64,000 nucleotides of DNA, taken from assembly GCF_900009265.2 (NCBI RefSeq), contig NZ_LR735018.1, positions 175,218 through 239,217 of the forward strand, in the 5' to 3' direction. Position numbers and translations under genes: made by a program. This DNA comes from Planktothrix paucivesiculata PCC 9631. GTDB lineage: Bacteria > Cyanobacteriota > Cyanobacteriia > Cyanobacteriales > Microcoleaceae. This document shows positions 56,763 through 64,000 of the stretch, piece by piece (the stretch's first letter is position 1; each line of letters begins with the position of its first letter). Below the pieces are notes generated by a model, which saw only the letters and a program-made list of their open reading frames with translations, did no database searches and was not told the DNA's origin.

Positions 56763-57566
56763 ATGAATATTGTACTGAGTTTACCTGCCTATTTAATTGT
56801 GTTTGCCCTGGGAGCATCAATTGGCAGTTTTCTCAACGTCGTGATTTATCGAATTCCGGCGGGTTTATCCATACTGCATCCCCCCTCTCGCTGTCCCCAC
56901 TGTTTAACCCGGTTGAGTCCCTCAGAAAATATTCCCGTCTTCGGTTGGCTGTGGTTACAGGGACGTTGTAAACATTGCCATGCACCAATTTCGAGCCGAT
57001 ATCCGATTGTAGAAGCGACTACGGGATGTTTATTCTTAGTAATATTTTTAAGCTTTTCCACCCTCCCCCAGATATTAGGGTATTGGGTATTATTCAGTTG
57101 GTTAATTGCCCTATCCCTAATTGATTTAGATACCTATACCCTGCCGAATGTTCTCACCCAGTCGGGGTTAGTCTTGGGGTTGGGGTTTCAACTCAGCCAG
57201 TCCCCATCTCCCAGTTACGGGTTAATCACGGGGATAATTGGGGCAGTTCTGGGATTATGGTTATTTGACATCATATCTTTTGTGGCAACCCTGGTAATAG
57301 GACAAACGGCCATGGGGGCAGGAGATAGTAAACTAGCGGCGATGATGGGGGCTTGGCTGGGGTGGAAATATTTACTCGTAGCCGGATTTATTGCGTGCTT
57401 ATTTGGGGCTGTGGTGGGAGGAGGAGCGATCGCACTAGGTTTAATCAGTCGCCGTCAACCCATCCCCTTCGGCCCATTTCTAGCCCTGGGTACGGCTATT
57501 ACTGCCCTCTGGGGATATCAAATCCTCTCCACCTATCTAGGCTTATTTTTTCCCCTTGTCAATTGA
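56763..57566 (+). CDS. pilD: Type 4 prepilin leader peptidase / N-methyltransferase
   Basis: A 268-residue polytopic aspartic protease. The start is the ATG at 56763; a longer frame from 56619 overlaps the upstream gene and lacks the family start. Cytoplasmic methyltransferase-type domain with two CxxC pairs (CPHCLTRLSPSE and CKHC). The catalytic Asp pairs lie in LIDLDTYTLPN and GAGDSKLAAMMGAWLG. Eight or so helices follow in order. It cleaves and methylates type IV pilin precursors. The downstream gene on the same strand is a DUF2007-type protein. Function is firm. Confidence 0.93.
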   Translation: MNIVLSLPAYLIVFALGASIGSFLNVVIYRIPAGLSILHPPSRCPHCLTRLSPSENIPVFGWLWLQGRCKHCHAPISSRYPIVEATTGCLFLVIFLSFSTLPQILGYWVLFSWLIALSLIDLDTYTLPNVLTQSGLVLGLGFQLSQSPSPSYGLITGIIGAVLGLWLFDIISFVATLVIGQTAMGAGDSKLAAMMGAWLGWKYLLVAGFIACLFGAVVGGGAIALGLISRRQPIPFGPFLALGTAITALWGYQILSTYLGLFFPLVN

Positions 57567-57572
57567 AATACC

Positions 57573-57794
57573 ATGTCTTGGATTACCATTCATACAACGG
57601 CTCTGCGATGGGAAGCTGAATTAATGCAGCAAGTCCTAGAAGCCCAGGATATTCCTACCCGGGTAATTGACTTAGGGGTCTGTTCTTCCCTGGGGATGGG
57701 CAGCCCGGTAGGGCTACAAGTTCCCCTAGCTAATCGATGGGAGGCATTGCTCCTATTAAGTCCCATTGATGAAGAATTAGAATCTGTAGATTAA
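57573..57794 (+). CDS. DUF2007-like small protein
   Basis: A 73-residue protein that resembles the DUF2007 (putative signal-transducing) group: strand-helix-strand pattern SWITIHTTALRWEAELMQQV, then VLEAQDIPTRVIDLG and LQVPLANRWEALLLL. It lies 6 bp after pilD, so it is probably co-translated. Its role is unknown. Start ATG at 57573. Confidence 0.7.
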   Translation: MSWITIHTTALRWEAELMQQVLEAQDIPTRVIDLGVCSSLGMGSPVGLQVPLANRWEALLLLSPIDEELESVD

Positions 57795-57929
57795 ACGTTA
57801 AGACTTGCTATAGATCGTTCTATCATGATATAGATTTTAAATTTAACCCTGGGGCGAACGGAAATCCCCCAATTTCCCAAGGCCTCGCAGTCTTAAAATT
57901 AGAAACAGCAAAAGTCAAAACAATTTTTA

Positions 57930-58892
57930 ATGTCCCTATTTGATTGGTTTGCAAATCGGCGCAAATTATTACCGAACACTCCTGAACCCCAGGAACGGGA
58001 AATTGCTGATGGGCTATGGGTGAAGTGTGAAAAGTGCAATGCTTTAACATACACCAAAGACCTACAAGCCAATAATAAGGTTTGTTTGGAATGCGGTCAT
58101 CATTTCATGGTCAATAGCGATGAGCGGATTGGGCAATTGATTGATCCGAATACCTGGATGGCCTTAGATGCCGAAATGTATGCGGTTGATCCGCTAAAAT
58201 TCCGCGATCGCAAATCCTACAGTGACCGACTGCGAGAAACCCGGGAAAAAACCGGATTATCCGATGCGGTACAAACCGGAATTGGCTTACTTGATGGTGA
58301 GCCCGTGGCCCTGGGAGTCATGGACTTTCGGTTTATGGGCGGCAGCATGGGTTCAGTGGTCGGGGAAAAACTCACCCGTCTGATTGAACATGGCAGTAAT
58401 GAAGGCTATCCTGTGGTGATTATCTGTGCCTCTGGAGGCGCGAGGATGCAGGAGGGAATGTTAAGTCTGATGCAGATGGCGAAAATCTCCGCCGCCTTGC
58501 ACCGCCACCGCAAATCCCGACTGCTGTATATTCCCGTCCTCACCCATCCCACCACCGGAGGGGTAACGGCTAGTTTTGCCATGTTAGGGGATATGATTTT
58601 AGCCGAGCCGAAAGCGACTATTGGTTTTGCCGGAAGACGGGTAATTGAACAAACCCTGAGAGAGAAGTTACCTGATGATTTCCAAACCTCAGAATACCTA
58701 TTGAATTATGGGTTTGTGGATGCCATTGTTCCCCGTACCCAACTGAAAAAAACCCTGGCCCAATTGATTCGTCTGCATCGTCTTCCCCAAACCTCTGAGC
58801 CTTTATCCCATACGGCTGAAGTTATCCCCCTAACTTCGGGTCATACACCCGTAGATTTGTCTCAGGGCGTCTCACCCTCTAAGTCTGTCTAG
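57930..58892 (+). CDS. accD: Acetyl-CoA carboxylase carboxyltransferase subunit beta
   Basis: A 320-residue beta subunit. The N-terminal zinc ribbon is CEKCNALTY with CLECGHHF. The crotonase-fold carboxyltransferase follows: [45 protein letters not shown] and [11 protein letters not shown]. It pairs with AccA to move carboxyl from biotin-AccB to acetyl-CoA, making malonyl-CoA for fatty acid synthesis. Length is typical. Start ATG at 57930. Nothing in the sequence shows its own promoter beyond an AT-rich upstream region. Confidence 0.97.
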   Translation: MSLFDWFANRRKLLPNTPEPQEREIADGLWVKCEKCNALTYTKDLQANNKVCLECGHHFMVNSDERIGQLIDPNTWMALDAEMYAVDPLKFRDRKSYSDRLRETREKTGLSDAVQTGIGLLDGEPVALGVMDFRFMGGSMGSVVGEKLTRLIEHGSNEGYPVVIICASGGARMQEGMLSLMQMAKISAALHRHRKSRLLYIPVLTHPTTGGVTASFAMLGDMILAEPKATIGFAGRRVIEQTLREKLPDDFQTSEYLLNYGFVDAIVPRTQLKKTLAQLIRLHRLPQTSEPLSHTAEVIPLTSGHTPVDLSQGVSPSKSV

Positions 58893-58975
58893 CGGCAACT
58901 GTTGATCGGTGTTCCGTGGCGATCGCGATCAAATTGTTGGTTTTCACAAAATACCAAAGGTTCCTTTGACATCCA

Positions 58976-58997
58976 CCCCGCCGTAAAACAGGCGGGG
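58976..58997. repeat. IS605-family right-end hairpin
   Basis: CCCCGCC and GGCGGGG arms (58976-58982 and 58991-58997) around an 8-nt loop. It is downstream of tnpB and typical of the subterminal hairpins recognised by TnpA, and it is the 3' part of the guide (omega) RNA region. Confidence 0.7.
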
Positions 58998-59009
58998 ATT
59001 CCATCTATT

Positions 59010-60269
59010 TCAACAAATCAACCCTTCGACAAACTCAGGAGACAACTGCTGAAATTCTGGACGGGTTGACGCTTCGCCGAGATGTGCTTTCTTTGCAGAA
59101 AGTCTTACCTTCTCTCCACGTCCGTTTAGAGTCTCCGAAAGCCCTCCGGCGACTAAAATATTAATTGCAGCGTTAATATCTCGATCATGAAAAGTGCCGC
59201 AATTCAAACAAATCCACTCTCTAACATTTAGCTCTTTTTTGCCACCTTTAAAACCACACCAAGAACAAGTTTGAGAAGTAGGAATCCATCTATCAATCAC
59301 TCGAAAATCCCGCCCGTACATGACTGATTTAGCTTCTAACATAGTTCTAAAACTACGCCAACCTAAATCGCTAATAGCACGGGATAGTTTTCGGTTCTTA
59401 ATCATCCCTGACACATTCAAATCTTCTAAGACTATTGTTTGATTTTCACGAATAATCTTAGTTGACAGTTTATGTAAAAAATCATTCCTGGTATCAGAAA
59501 TTTTAGCATGAAGTTTAGCTAGTTTCTTTCTAGCAACTTCCCTCCTTTTACTGCTACTTCGACTCCGCTCAGTACAGGCCTTCTGTTTCCTTGACAAATT
59601 ACGCTGTAATCTCCTTAAACGCTTTAACTGTTTTTTTAAAGGTTTAGGTGATTTAACTTTTTCACCGTTACTTAGTGTGGCAAAATCAGTGATTCCTAAG
59701 TCAATTCCAACACTGCGTCCATTCTTGGGTAATTGTTGAGGATTAAATTCAACTACAAAGCTAACAAAGTATCGATCAGCACTATCTTTAATCAGGGTAG
59801 AACTAGAAGGGGCTGCGGGTAATTCTCTACTCCAAATCACTTTGATATCACCTATTTTAGCTAGGTGAATGTAATCAGAATTAGGATAGAGTTTAAAACC
59901 GTTATCCATAAATCTAGCTGATTGCTTAGATTTACGTTTCTTGAATTTAGGAGGTTTAACTTTTTTACCTTTTCTTTGCCCTTTACAGGATTTAAAAAAA
60001 TTTGAATAAGCCTGCTCTAAATCTCTCAAAGACTGCTGTAAGGGAACAGATGAAACTTCTGTTAACCATTCTTTTTCCTCGGTTTTCTTGAGTTCTGTAA
60101 GTCTTTTAGAAAGTTCATTACTAGAAGGTTTTTTGTTTCCGTTTTGATACTCTTGTTGGCAATATGCTAAGGCATCGTTAAAAACCACCCGACAGCAACC
60201 GAACAATTGGGATATCAGGCCCTTTTGTTGGTCAGTTGGGTAGATTCTGTACCGATACCTGACTTTCAT
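59010..60269 (-). CDS. tnpB: TnpB (OrfB) of an IS200/IS605-type element
   Basis: A 419-residue RuvC-like nuclease, ancestor class of Cas12. Catalytic acids are present: Asp in VGIDLGITDFAT, Glu in IVLEDLNVSG and Asp in FHDRDINAAINI. The zinc ribbon is CSWCGFKGG...CLNCG. No tnpA is in the window, so the element is a non-autonomous IS605 relative. Near residue 230 it carries an extra ACTERSRSS segment encoded by a dispersed repeat. The C-terminus (SPEFVEGLIC) is encoded by a related repeat. If expressed it may use an RNA guide from the right end; this is inferred. Start ATG at 60269. Confidence 0.93.
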   Translation of the reverse strand: MKVRYRYRIYPTDQQKGLISQLFGCCRVVFNDALAYCQQEYQNGNKKPSSNELSKRLTELKKTEEKEWLTEVSSVPLQQSLRDLEQAYSNFFKSCKGQRKGKKVKPPKFKKRKSKQSARFMDNGFKLYPNSDYIHLAKIGDIKVIWSRELPAAPSSSTLIKDSADRYFVSFVVEFNPQQLPKNGRSVGIDLGITDFATLSNGEKVKSPKPLKKQLKRLRRLQRNLSRKQKACTERSRSSSKRREVARKKLAKLHAKISDTRNDFLHKLSTKIIRENQTIVLEDLNVSGMIKNRKLSRAISDLGWRSFRTMLEAKSVMYGRDFRVIDRWIPTSQTCSWCGFKGGKKELNVREWICLNCGTFHDRDINAAINILVAGGLSETLNGRGEKVRLSAKKAHLGEASTRPEFQQLSPEFVEGLIC

Positions 60270-60323
60270 TGTTTTTGTTGCTCACGATCACTTCTTTAGT
60301 ATACTCTAAAATAGAATAAAAAG

Positions 60324-60340
60324 CCGTCGTAGAAAGACGG
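60324..60340. repeat. IS605-family left-end hairpin
   Basis: CCGTC and GACGG arms (60324-60328, 60336-60340) around a 7-nt loop (GTAGAAA), just upstream of tnpB. Confidence 0.65.
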
Positions 60341-60398
60341 GGTTTTAAACCCATTTTTCTGATAATTTTTGATCAAGACCTATTGTTTAAACAGACCT

Positions 60399-60587
60399 AT
60401 GGGTTTTGCCGACCTGTCGATCACGGAAATAGCAGAGGACTACAATCTCCCCGTTGAGGCCGTACTCCAACTGTGTGACCAATTGGGAATTGCTTATCAA
60501 CATTCTCAAACCCGTTTAGCCCTGGAGGATGCTAAGGCTTTGATGTCCAAAATCACGGCTCAAGGTCAGTCTCCAGAGTCCCAATAG
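60399..60587 (+). CDS. Small protein with IF2-N-like helical motif
   Basis: The ATG at 60399 gives 62 residues, starting MGFADLSITEIAEDYNLPVE; the TTG at 60369 would add ten. The helix-turn-helix-like segment EIAEDYNLPVEAVLQLCDQLGIA resembles IF-2 N-terminal modules or small DNA-binding proteins. It has no membrane segment. Downstream psbV is 208 bp away on the same strand. Function unknown. Confidence 0.65.
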   Translation: MGFADLSITEIAEDYNLPVEAVLQLCDQLGIAYQHSQTRLALEDAKALMSKITAQGQSPESQ

Positions 60588-60795
60588 TTCAATCACCGGT
60601 TAACCCTCTGTGAAATTATATTTCGGAAACGGTGAAAAGTGGTAAATAACAATAGACGATTGACAAATGACGATCAGCTAATCACCGGGATCAGGGACAT
60701 TGAATATCTGAACCCAAACTAAACTAACTTCTGTTCGCGGATCAAGCCAAGACTGGATTTAGCCTTTAATTACTAACTTAGTCATAAGGAGAACT

Positions 60796-61287
60796 ATGCT
60801 AAAAAGATACTTTTGGCTGGCAATAGCCACTGTATTTTTCACCTTTCAACTGTTTGTCACGAATGCCAATGCGGTAGACTTGACCCAAGAACTTCGGACT
60901 TTACCCCTGAATGACCAAGGCCAAACCGTTGTTCTGAGTGAAAAACAACTGAAAAAGGGTAAAAACCTATTCAATAAGGCTTGCGCTTCCTGTCACGCTT
61001 TAGGGATGACCAAAACCAATCCTGATATTAACCTCAGTCCTGCCACCTTAGCAGGAGCATCCCCCTCCCGCGATAATATTGTCGCCCTGATCGACTTTAT
61101 CAAAAATCCCACGACCTATGATGGGCTAGAAGAAATTTCCGAAACCCACCCCAGCACCAAGAGTTCAGATATTTTCGTCGTCATGCGAAATCTGACAGAA
61201 GATGATTTATATAATCTGGCTGGATATCTATTATTAGAACCCAAAGTTCGTCCTGAACAATGGGGTGGTGGTAAATACCTGCGCTAA
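60796..61287 (+). CDS. psbV: Photosystem II cytochrome c-550
   Basis: A 163-residue extrinsic PSII subunit. Signal peptide with the cleavage region NANAVDL (about residue 26). Heme c motif CASCHALG at about residues 63-67 and the distal axial His in ETHPSTKSSDIF. The ending RPEQWGGGKYLR is typical. It stabilises the oxygen-evolving Mn cluster on the lumen side. Start ATG at 60796, preceded by AAGGAG about 7 nt upstream. A 209-bp upstream region holds no other gene. It is convergent with petE. Confidence 0.96.
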   Translation: MLKRYFWLAIATVFFTFQLFVTNANAVDLTQELRTLPLNDQGQTVVLSEKQLKKGKNLFNKACASCHALGMTKTNPDINLSPATLAGASPSRDNIVALIDFIKNPTTYDGLEEISETHPSTKSSDIFVVMRNLTEDDLYNLAGYLLLEPKVRPEQWGGGKYLR

Positions 61288-61649
61288 CATCGGTTAATAG
61301 TTGACAATTTTAGACTTTAGGTTTTAGGTTAGGGATAATTTTAAGGTTTTAGCTTTCCCCCCATTTAGTAGGGAAACTCAGACAAAATTATCTTAAATTT
61401 AAAATCTAAAGTCTAAAGTTTTAAAAGACTATAACTATAGAAATCCCCTGCATCGCGTGTAGGAAAAAAACTTGAACTGTTTTCCTCCCCATTACCCATT
61501 ACCCATTACCCATTCGTAATTCGTAATTCGTAATTCCCCATTCACTGCTATATATAAAATATTTGGGCAGTCTCTTGTTAGTTTGATTACTAACAAAAAA
61601 CCACCCAAAATTAATTATTAATTCAATAAGTAAAGTGACTGGACTCTAA
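61288..61649. other. Spacer between psbV and petE with both heptamer families
   Basis: A 362-bp convergent spacer. Around 61490-61536 it carries ATTACCC heptamers directly joined to AATTCGT heptamers. Two imperfect hairpins in the first half could terminate psbV. No ORF is visible. Confidence 0.6.
61490..61536. repeat. Composite heptamer array (ATTACCC + AATTCGT)
   Basis: Three to four ATTACCC units (reverse complement of GGGTAAT) run directly into AATTCGT units, linking the two heptamer families otherwise found separately at 2670, 29606 and 29744. Confidence 0.85.
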
Positions 61650-62063
61650 TTATTTTTTCAGAACAATTTCACCGGTCATACCCGCGCCACGGTGGGGTTC
61701 ACAGTAGTAGGAATAGACACCAGCAGGCATATCATCGGTGAAGGCAACTTCAAAGGACTCACCGGGTTTTTGAAGTAATGCTTTATGGGAAAGTTTCACC
61801 GCCACATCTGCATCGGGAGATTTGGATTTATCAAAAACTGCATTATGGGGAGGGAGTTTGTTATTGACAAATTTAACAACATCACCCGGTTTGACTTCTA
61901 CTTTGCTCGGATCAAATTTTAACATCCCCGAATCAGCACCCATTTTAACAGTAAAGGTTTCTGCGGAGGCTTGACCCACACCAAAAACAAAGGTGCTAAT
62001 CATTAAAAAGGCCACAGACAAAACTAGGGCGACCCGCTTGGACACTGAAACCATCTGATTCAT
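61650..62063 (-). CDS. petE: Plastocyanin
   Basis: A 137-residue precursor. The signal peptide ([23 protein letters not shown]) ends near residue 33, followed by the mature start AETFTVKMG. Copper ligands: His in LPPHNAVF, then Cys, His and Met in [11 protein letters not shown]. The protein carries electrons from cytochrome b6f to PSI in the lumen. Start ATG at 62063 with GAGG about 10 nt upstream; a second ATG three codons later is possible. The upstream 134 bp include a plausible promoter but no gene. Confidence 0.97.
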   Translation of the reverse strand: MNQMVSVSKRVALVLSVAFLMISTFVFGVGQASAETFTVKMGADSGMLKFDPSKVEVKPGDVVKFVNNKLPPHNAVFDKSKSPDADVAVKLSHKALLQKPGESFEVAFTDDMPAGVYSYYCEPHRGAGMTGEIVLKK

Positions 62064-62221
62064 AACTTGCCTCTAAAAAATGTAACTTTTTAAGCGTTGA
62101 GGAACATCCTACCATAAACTATGACAACCTGTCGTATTGAAAAACAACCTTGGCAAGTGGGCAAAAAATCTGTCACAATCTTTAACAATTACTATTATTG
62201 TCCCGTGCCCCAATCTCAACA

Positions 62222-62470
62222 ATGGCAAAAAAGCAAAAATTCCCCTATCTATTAGGGTCTAAATGGACATCTCATCAAAAAACCTGGGGTTGGAGGCATT
62301 TCCAAGTCGCAAACCGCAAAAATCAAGGCAAATGGGTATTTGCCGAAATGGTGGCATCCTGTGACCCCAAGGTGAGATTTTGGTTAAATGCCCAACAACT
62401 TCAAGACCGCGCTTTATGGCAACCCGGATGGCAGTCTACCCAGGAATTAGAAGACCTTGAATCAGTTTAA
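62222..62470 (+). CDS. TIGR02450-type Trp-rich small protein
   Basis: From the ATG at 62222 the product is 82 residues, starting MAKKQKFPYLLGSKWTSH; the TTG at 62198 is rejected. The pattern of repeated Trp (SKWTSHQKTWGWRHFQV, WVFAEMVA, FWLNAQ, LWQPGW) is that of the small Trp-rich conserved family TIGR02450. It is probably an RNA- or protein-binding module; the function is unknown. Its last 14 bp overlap the start of the next gene. Confidence 0.72.
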   Translation: MAKKQKFPYLLGSKWTSHQKTWGWRHFQVANRKNQGKWVFAEMVASCDPKVRFWLNAQQLQDRALWQPGWQSTQELEDLESV

Positions 62471-63092
62471 ATCCACCCCTTCGGCCCAACTTCAGGCGAC
62501 CCTTGAGCTTTTGCAACAAGCGACCGAAAGCCTGCAAGACCTGTTAGAAAACCCGATTTCTCAAGACCATCACCATGAGGTAATTAACCAGATTGAAACT
62601 CAATTAAATCAGGCTTTAATTACCTTAAAAACAACGGAAAATCCACCGAATTTAGATCATATTCCTCCCGAGATTTTAAAACAAATAGAAAGTTTAGAAA
62701 TCTCCTGGGAAAGTCTGGATATTCAGAGGGCTTTATCTAACCATCATTTGAGTCAAATTATCGGAATTATCACCGAAATTAATAATAAATCGGAACAAAT
62801 TAGAAACAGAAAAGACTATTTTTTAGCCCGTCTTCCCCAAATTCCTATCGAAAAATTAGGGCCTAGGGTTCCTATTGTTACGGCGGCGGATTTTTTACCC
62901 GATTATGAACCTTTACCACAGGATAAAAGAGAAGAACTAAAAGCTAAATATCATATTAATCAATTGATTCAAAAACGCCAGCAATCTCGTTATTCTTTAT
63001 TTGAAAGAATTAAACAAGCTGAAAAATCGCTAAGTCCCCAGACTCAACTGTCAGAAAATAATCAAGATCTTGAAGATGATTTGCCTTTTTAA
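62457..63092 (+). CDS. Coiled-coil protein with SSB-like C-terminal tip
   Basis: A 211-residue protein with a TTG start at 62457 that overlaps the previous gene by 14 bp. No ATG or GTG near this point is in frame, and the protein contains no other Met. The body is helical and rich in Gln, Leu and Glu (about residues 15-120 coiled coil). The C-terminus ends LEDDLPF, close to the DDDIPF tip of single-stranded DNA-binding proteins, which recruits repair enzymes. It may be a DNA-associated protein, but that inference rests on the tail only. Co-translated with the Trp-rich gene. Confidence 0.65.
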   Translation: MNQFKSTPSAQLQATLELLQQATESLQDLLENPISQDHHHEVINQIETQLNQALITLKTTENPPNLDHIPPEILKQIESLEISWESLDIQRALSNHHLSQIIGIITEINNKSEQIRNRKDYFLARLPQIPIEKLGPRVPIVTAADFLPDYEPLPQDKREELKAKYHINQLIQKRQQSRYSLFERIKQAEKSLSPQTQLSENNQDLEDDLPF

Positions 63093-63141
63093 AGATTCAG
63101 GTTATAATGGAGCCATATCCTTTTTTTATAAAAGAGTAAAA

Positions 63142-63390
63142 ATGTCTAAATCCGACGCTAAAAATCCCGCAACTCCCGATGAATCGTCTCAGTCTGGAGA
63201 TGCTTTAGAAATTGTTAGTATTAGTCTGGATGAACTGCAAGCAAAGAATTCTAATCAAGAGGGTTTATCTCAAGATAAACTCAATCAAGTGGCTGAACAA
63301 ATTAACGCTGATTTGCAAGAAAATAAAGCTCCAAATTGGCAAGTCGAAACTAATTGGAATGAAACCAAAGTTAGAGTTAATTTAGATTAA
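63142..63390 (+). CDS. Small acidic protein, unknown
   Basis: The ATG at 63142 gives 82 residues (MSKSDAKNPATP); a longer frame from 63070 overlaps the previous gene. It is acidic and polar with helical stretches (ISLDELQAKN, QDKLNQVAEQIN) and a C-terminal strand (NWNETKVRVNLD). No motif is recognised. It may be the last gene of a small operon with the preceding two. Confidence 0.6.
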   Translation: MSKSDAKNPATPDESSQSGDALEIVSISLDELQAKNSNQEGLSQDKLNQVAEQINADLQENKAPNWQVETNWNETKVRVNLD

Positions 63391-63398
63391 AAATACCT

Positions 63399-63547
63399 GT
63401 AGGGGCGGGTTTCATAAAAATTATTGTTAATAACACATAAGTCCCCAAAACCCGCCCGACCCCACAATTAATATTCAATCAATCAAGAAAGGGCGGGTTT
63501 AGATAGTTTTTTGTGCTGATTAGAGATTGACTTGAACCCGCCCCTAC
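63399..63547. repeat. Dispersed GC-rich inverted repeat element
   Basis: Terminal arms GTAGGGGCGGGTT (63399-63411) and AACCCGCCCCTAC (63535-63547) are a 13-bp perfect inverted repeat. Inside are related shorter arms, AACCCGCCC and GGGCGGGTT. No ORF. It resembles non-autonomous MITE-like elements, GC-rich against an AT-rich background. Confidence 0.8.
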
Positions 63548-63569
63548 GGTTTTTTTTACTTAATTAACA

Positions 63570-64000
63570 TTAAAATAAAATTCCTTCTGCAACTTTGATC
63601 ACATTTCCCCCGACTTCTACTTGAATTAAATCTCCTGTTTTTTCGGCTTTTAATAATAGTAAAGAGGGACGGTCAATTTCATATCCCTGTTCTACTCTAA
63701 TATTAACTTGATCATAACCAAAATAATTATAATTTGACAGATATCCTGCTAAACAACCATTAGCACTTCCAGTGGCGGGATCTTCTGTAATTCCTAAAGC
63801 GGGGGCAAACATTCTCGCACAAAGATGATTATTTTGGTTATGGGTTTCAGGACAAAAGATAAAAATTTCCTTTGCTATTGTTGTTTGAATAAACCCAGAA
63901 TAATGTTCAATATTCACCTTAGCTTGTTTTAACGCAGATTGAGTTTTTAACGGAACAATAATAAATGGAATCCCCGTAGAAACCTCTTGAATGGGATAAT
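63570..64000 (-). CDS. PhzF-family isomerase, C-terminal part (5' end outside window)
   Basis: The frame is open from the window edge to a stop at 63570 (143 codons visible). The diagnostic motif EDPATGSANGCLAGYL is the PhzF C-terminal active-site region. Flanking segments such as GIPFIIVPLKT and CARMFAPALG also match. PhzF proteins are DAP-epimerase-like isomerases; the cyanobacterial substrate is unknown. An internal GTG start at 63917 is not needed since the frame continues upstream. Confidence 0.88.
   Translation of the reverse strand, partial: YPIQEVSTGIPFIIVPLKTQSALKQAKVNIEHYSGFIQTTIAKEIFIFCPETHNQNNHLCARMFAPALGITEDPATGSANGCLAGYLSNYNYFGYDQVNIRVEQGYEIDRPSLLLLKAEKTGDLIQVEVGGNVIKVAEGILF

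Larger units (their letters stand above)
58976..60340 (-). mobile_element. IS605-family tnpB-only element (approximate ends)
   Basis: The tnpB gene is flanked by hairpins typical of the family: 58976-58997 (right end) and 60324-60340 (left end, CCGTC...GACGG). The true ends are likely 10-20 bp outside these. It inserted between accD and the 60399 gene, with no visible harm to either. Confidence 0.75.

Overview
The window is a chromosomal segment of a filamentous, oxygenic cyanobacterium, most likely an Oscillatoriales lineage (Planktothrix, Oscillatoria or Microcoleus type). Supporting genes are psbV (cytochrome c-550 of photosystem II), petE (plastocyanin), vipp1, a canonical/non-canonical flavodiiron pair, a DXCF-type cyanobacteriochrome GAF domain, and many two-component hybrids. 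HIP1 octamers (GCGATCGC), AT-rich spacers and short tandem or dispersed repeats also fit. Genus is an inference.

Layout. 1-1308: CheY plus the start of a CheA/Hpt protein. 1793-10297: vipp1, glutaredoxin, an EF-G paralogue, lysS, small conserved genes, a GNAT acetyltransferase and a group 2 sigma factor. 10530-21984: MBOAT acyltransferase, class III adenylate cyclase, pentapeptide-repeat membrane protein, patatin lipase, a coiled-coil/TPR protein and dxr. 22167-29583: DUF2079 membrane protein, cyanobacteriochrome-like kinase, coaX, a triad-less alpha/beta-hydrolase, NUDIX, PrxQ, tRNA-Leu(CAA) and an M48 protease whose stop lies inside the tRNA. 29817-33335: a three-gene Gld-type ABC exporter operon. 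35580-44817: the nrdA-nrdB ribonucleotide reductase operon. 45073-49969: divergent hybrid histidine kinases. 50370-54008: flavodiiron pair. 54143-64000: NurA, HAD, prepilin peptidase, accD, a TnpB-only IS605-family element, psbV, petE and small conserved genes, ending in a partial PhzF gene.

The standout is nrdB. Its 347-codon reading frame is split into six exons by five self-splicing introns: three ORF-less group I introns (about 305-315 nt) and two group II introns (about 2.43 kb) that each encode a reverse transcriptase/maturase with an HNH domain. The exons sum to exactly 1044 nt and rejoin into an intact class Ia small subunit that keeps the iron ligands and radical tyrosine. So 5.8 kb of ribozyme interrupts 1 kb of an essential gene, and the introns cluster at metal-site codons. 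Upstream of nrdA sits a pair of NrdR-like boxes 41 bp apart, so the operon appears to be under transcriptional control and also needs five splicing events.

Other points: two dispersed repeat families have been captured in frame inside genes (tnpB, HAD); two heptamer families (GGGTAAT and AATTCGT) recur; one receiver domain has Asn in place of the phosphoacceptor Asp; and several start sites can be shortened to an ATG with a better ribosome binding site or a better family fit.
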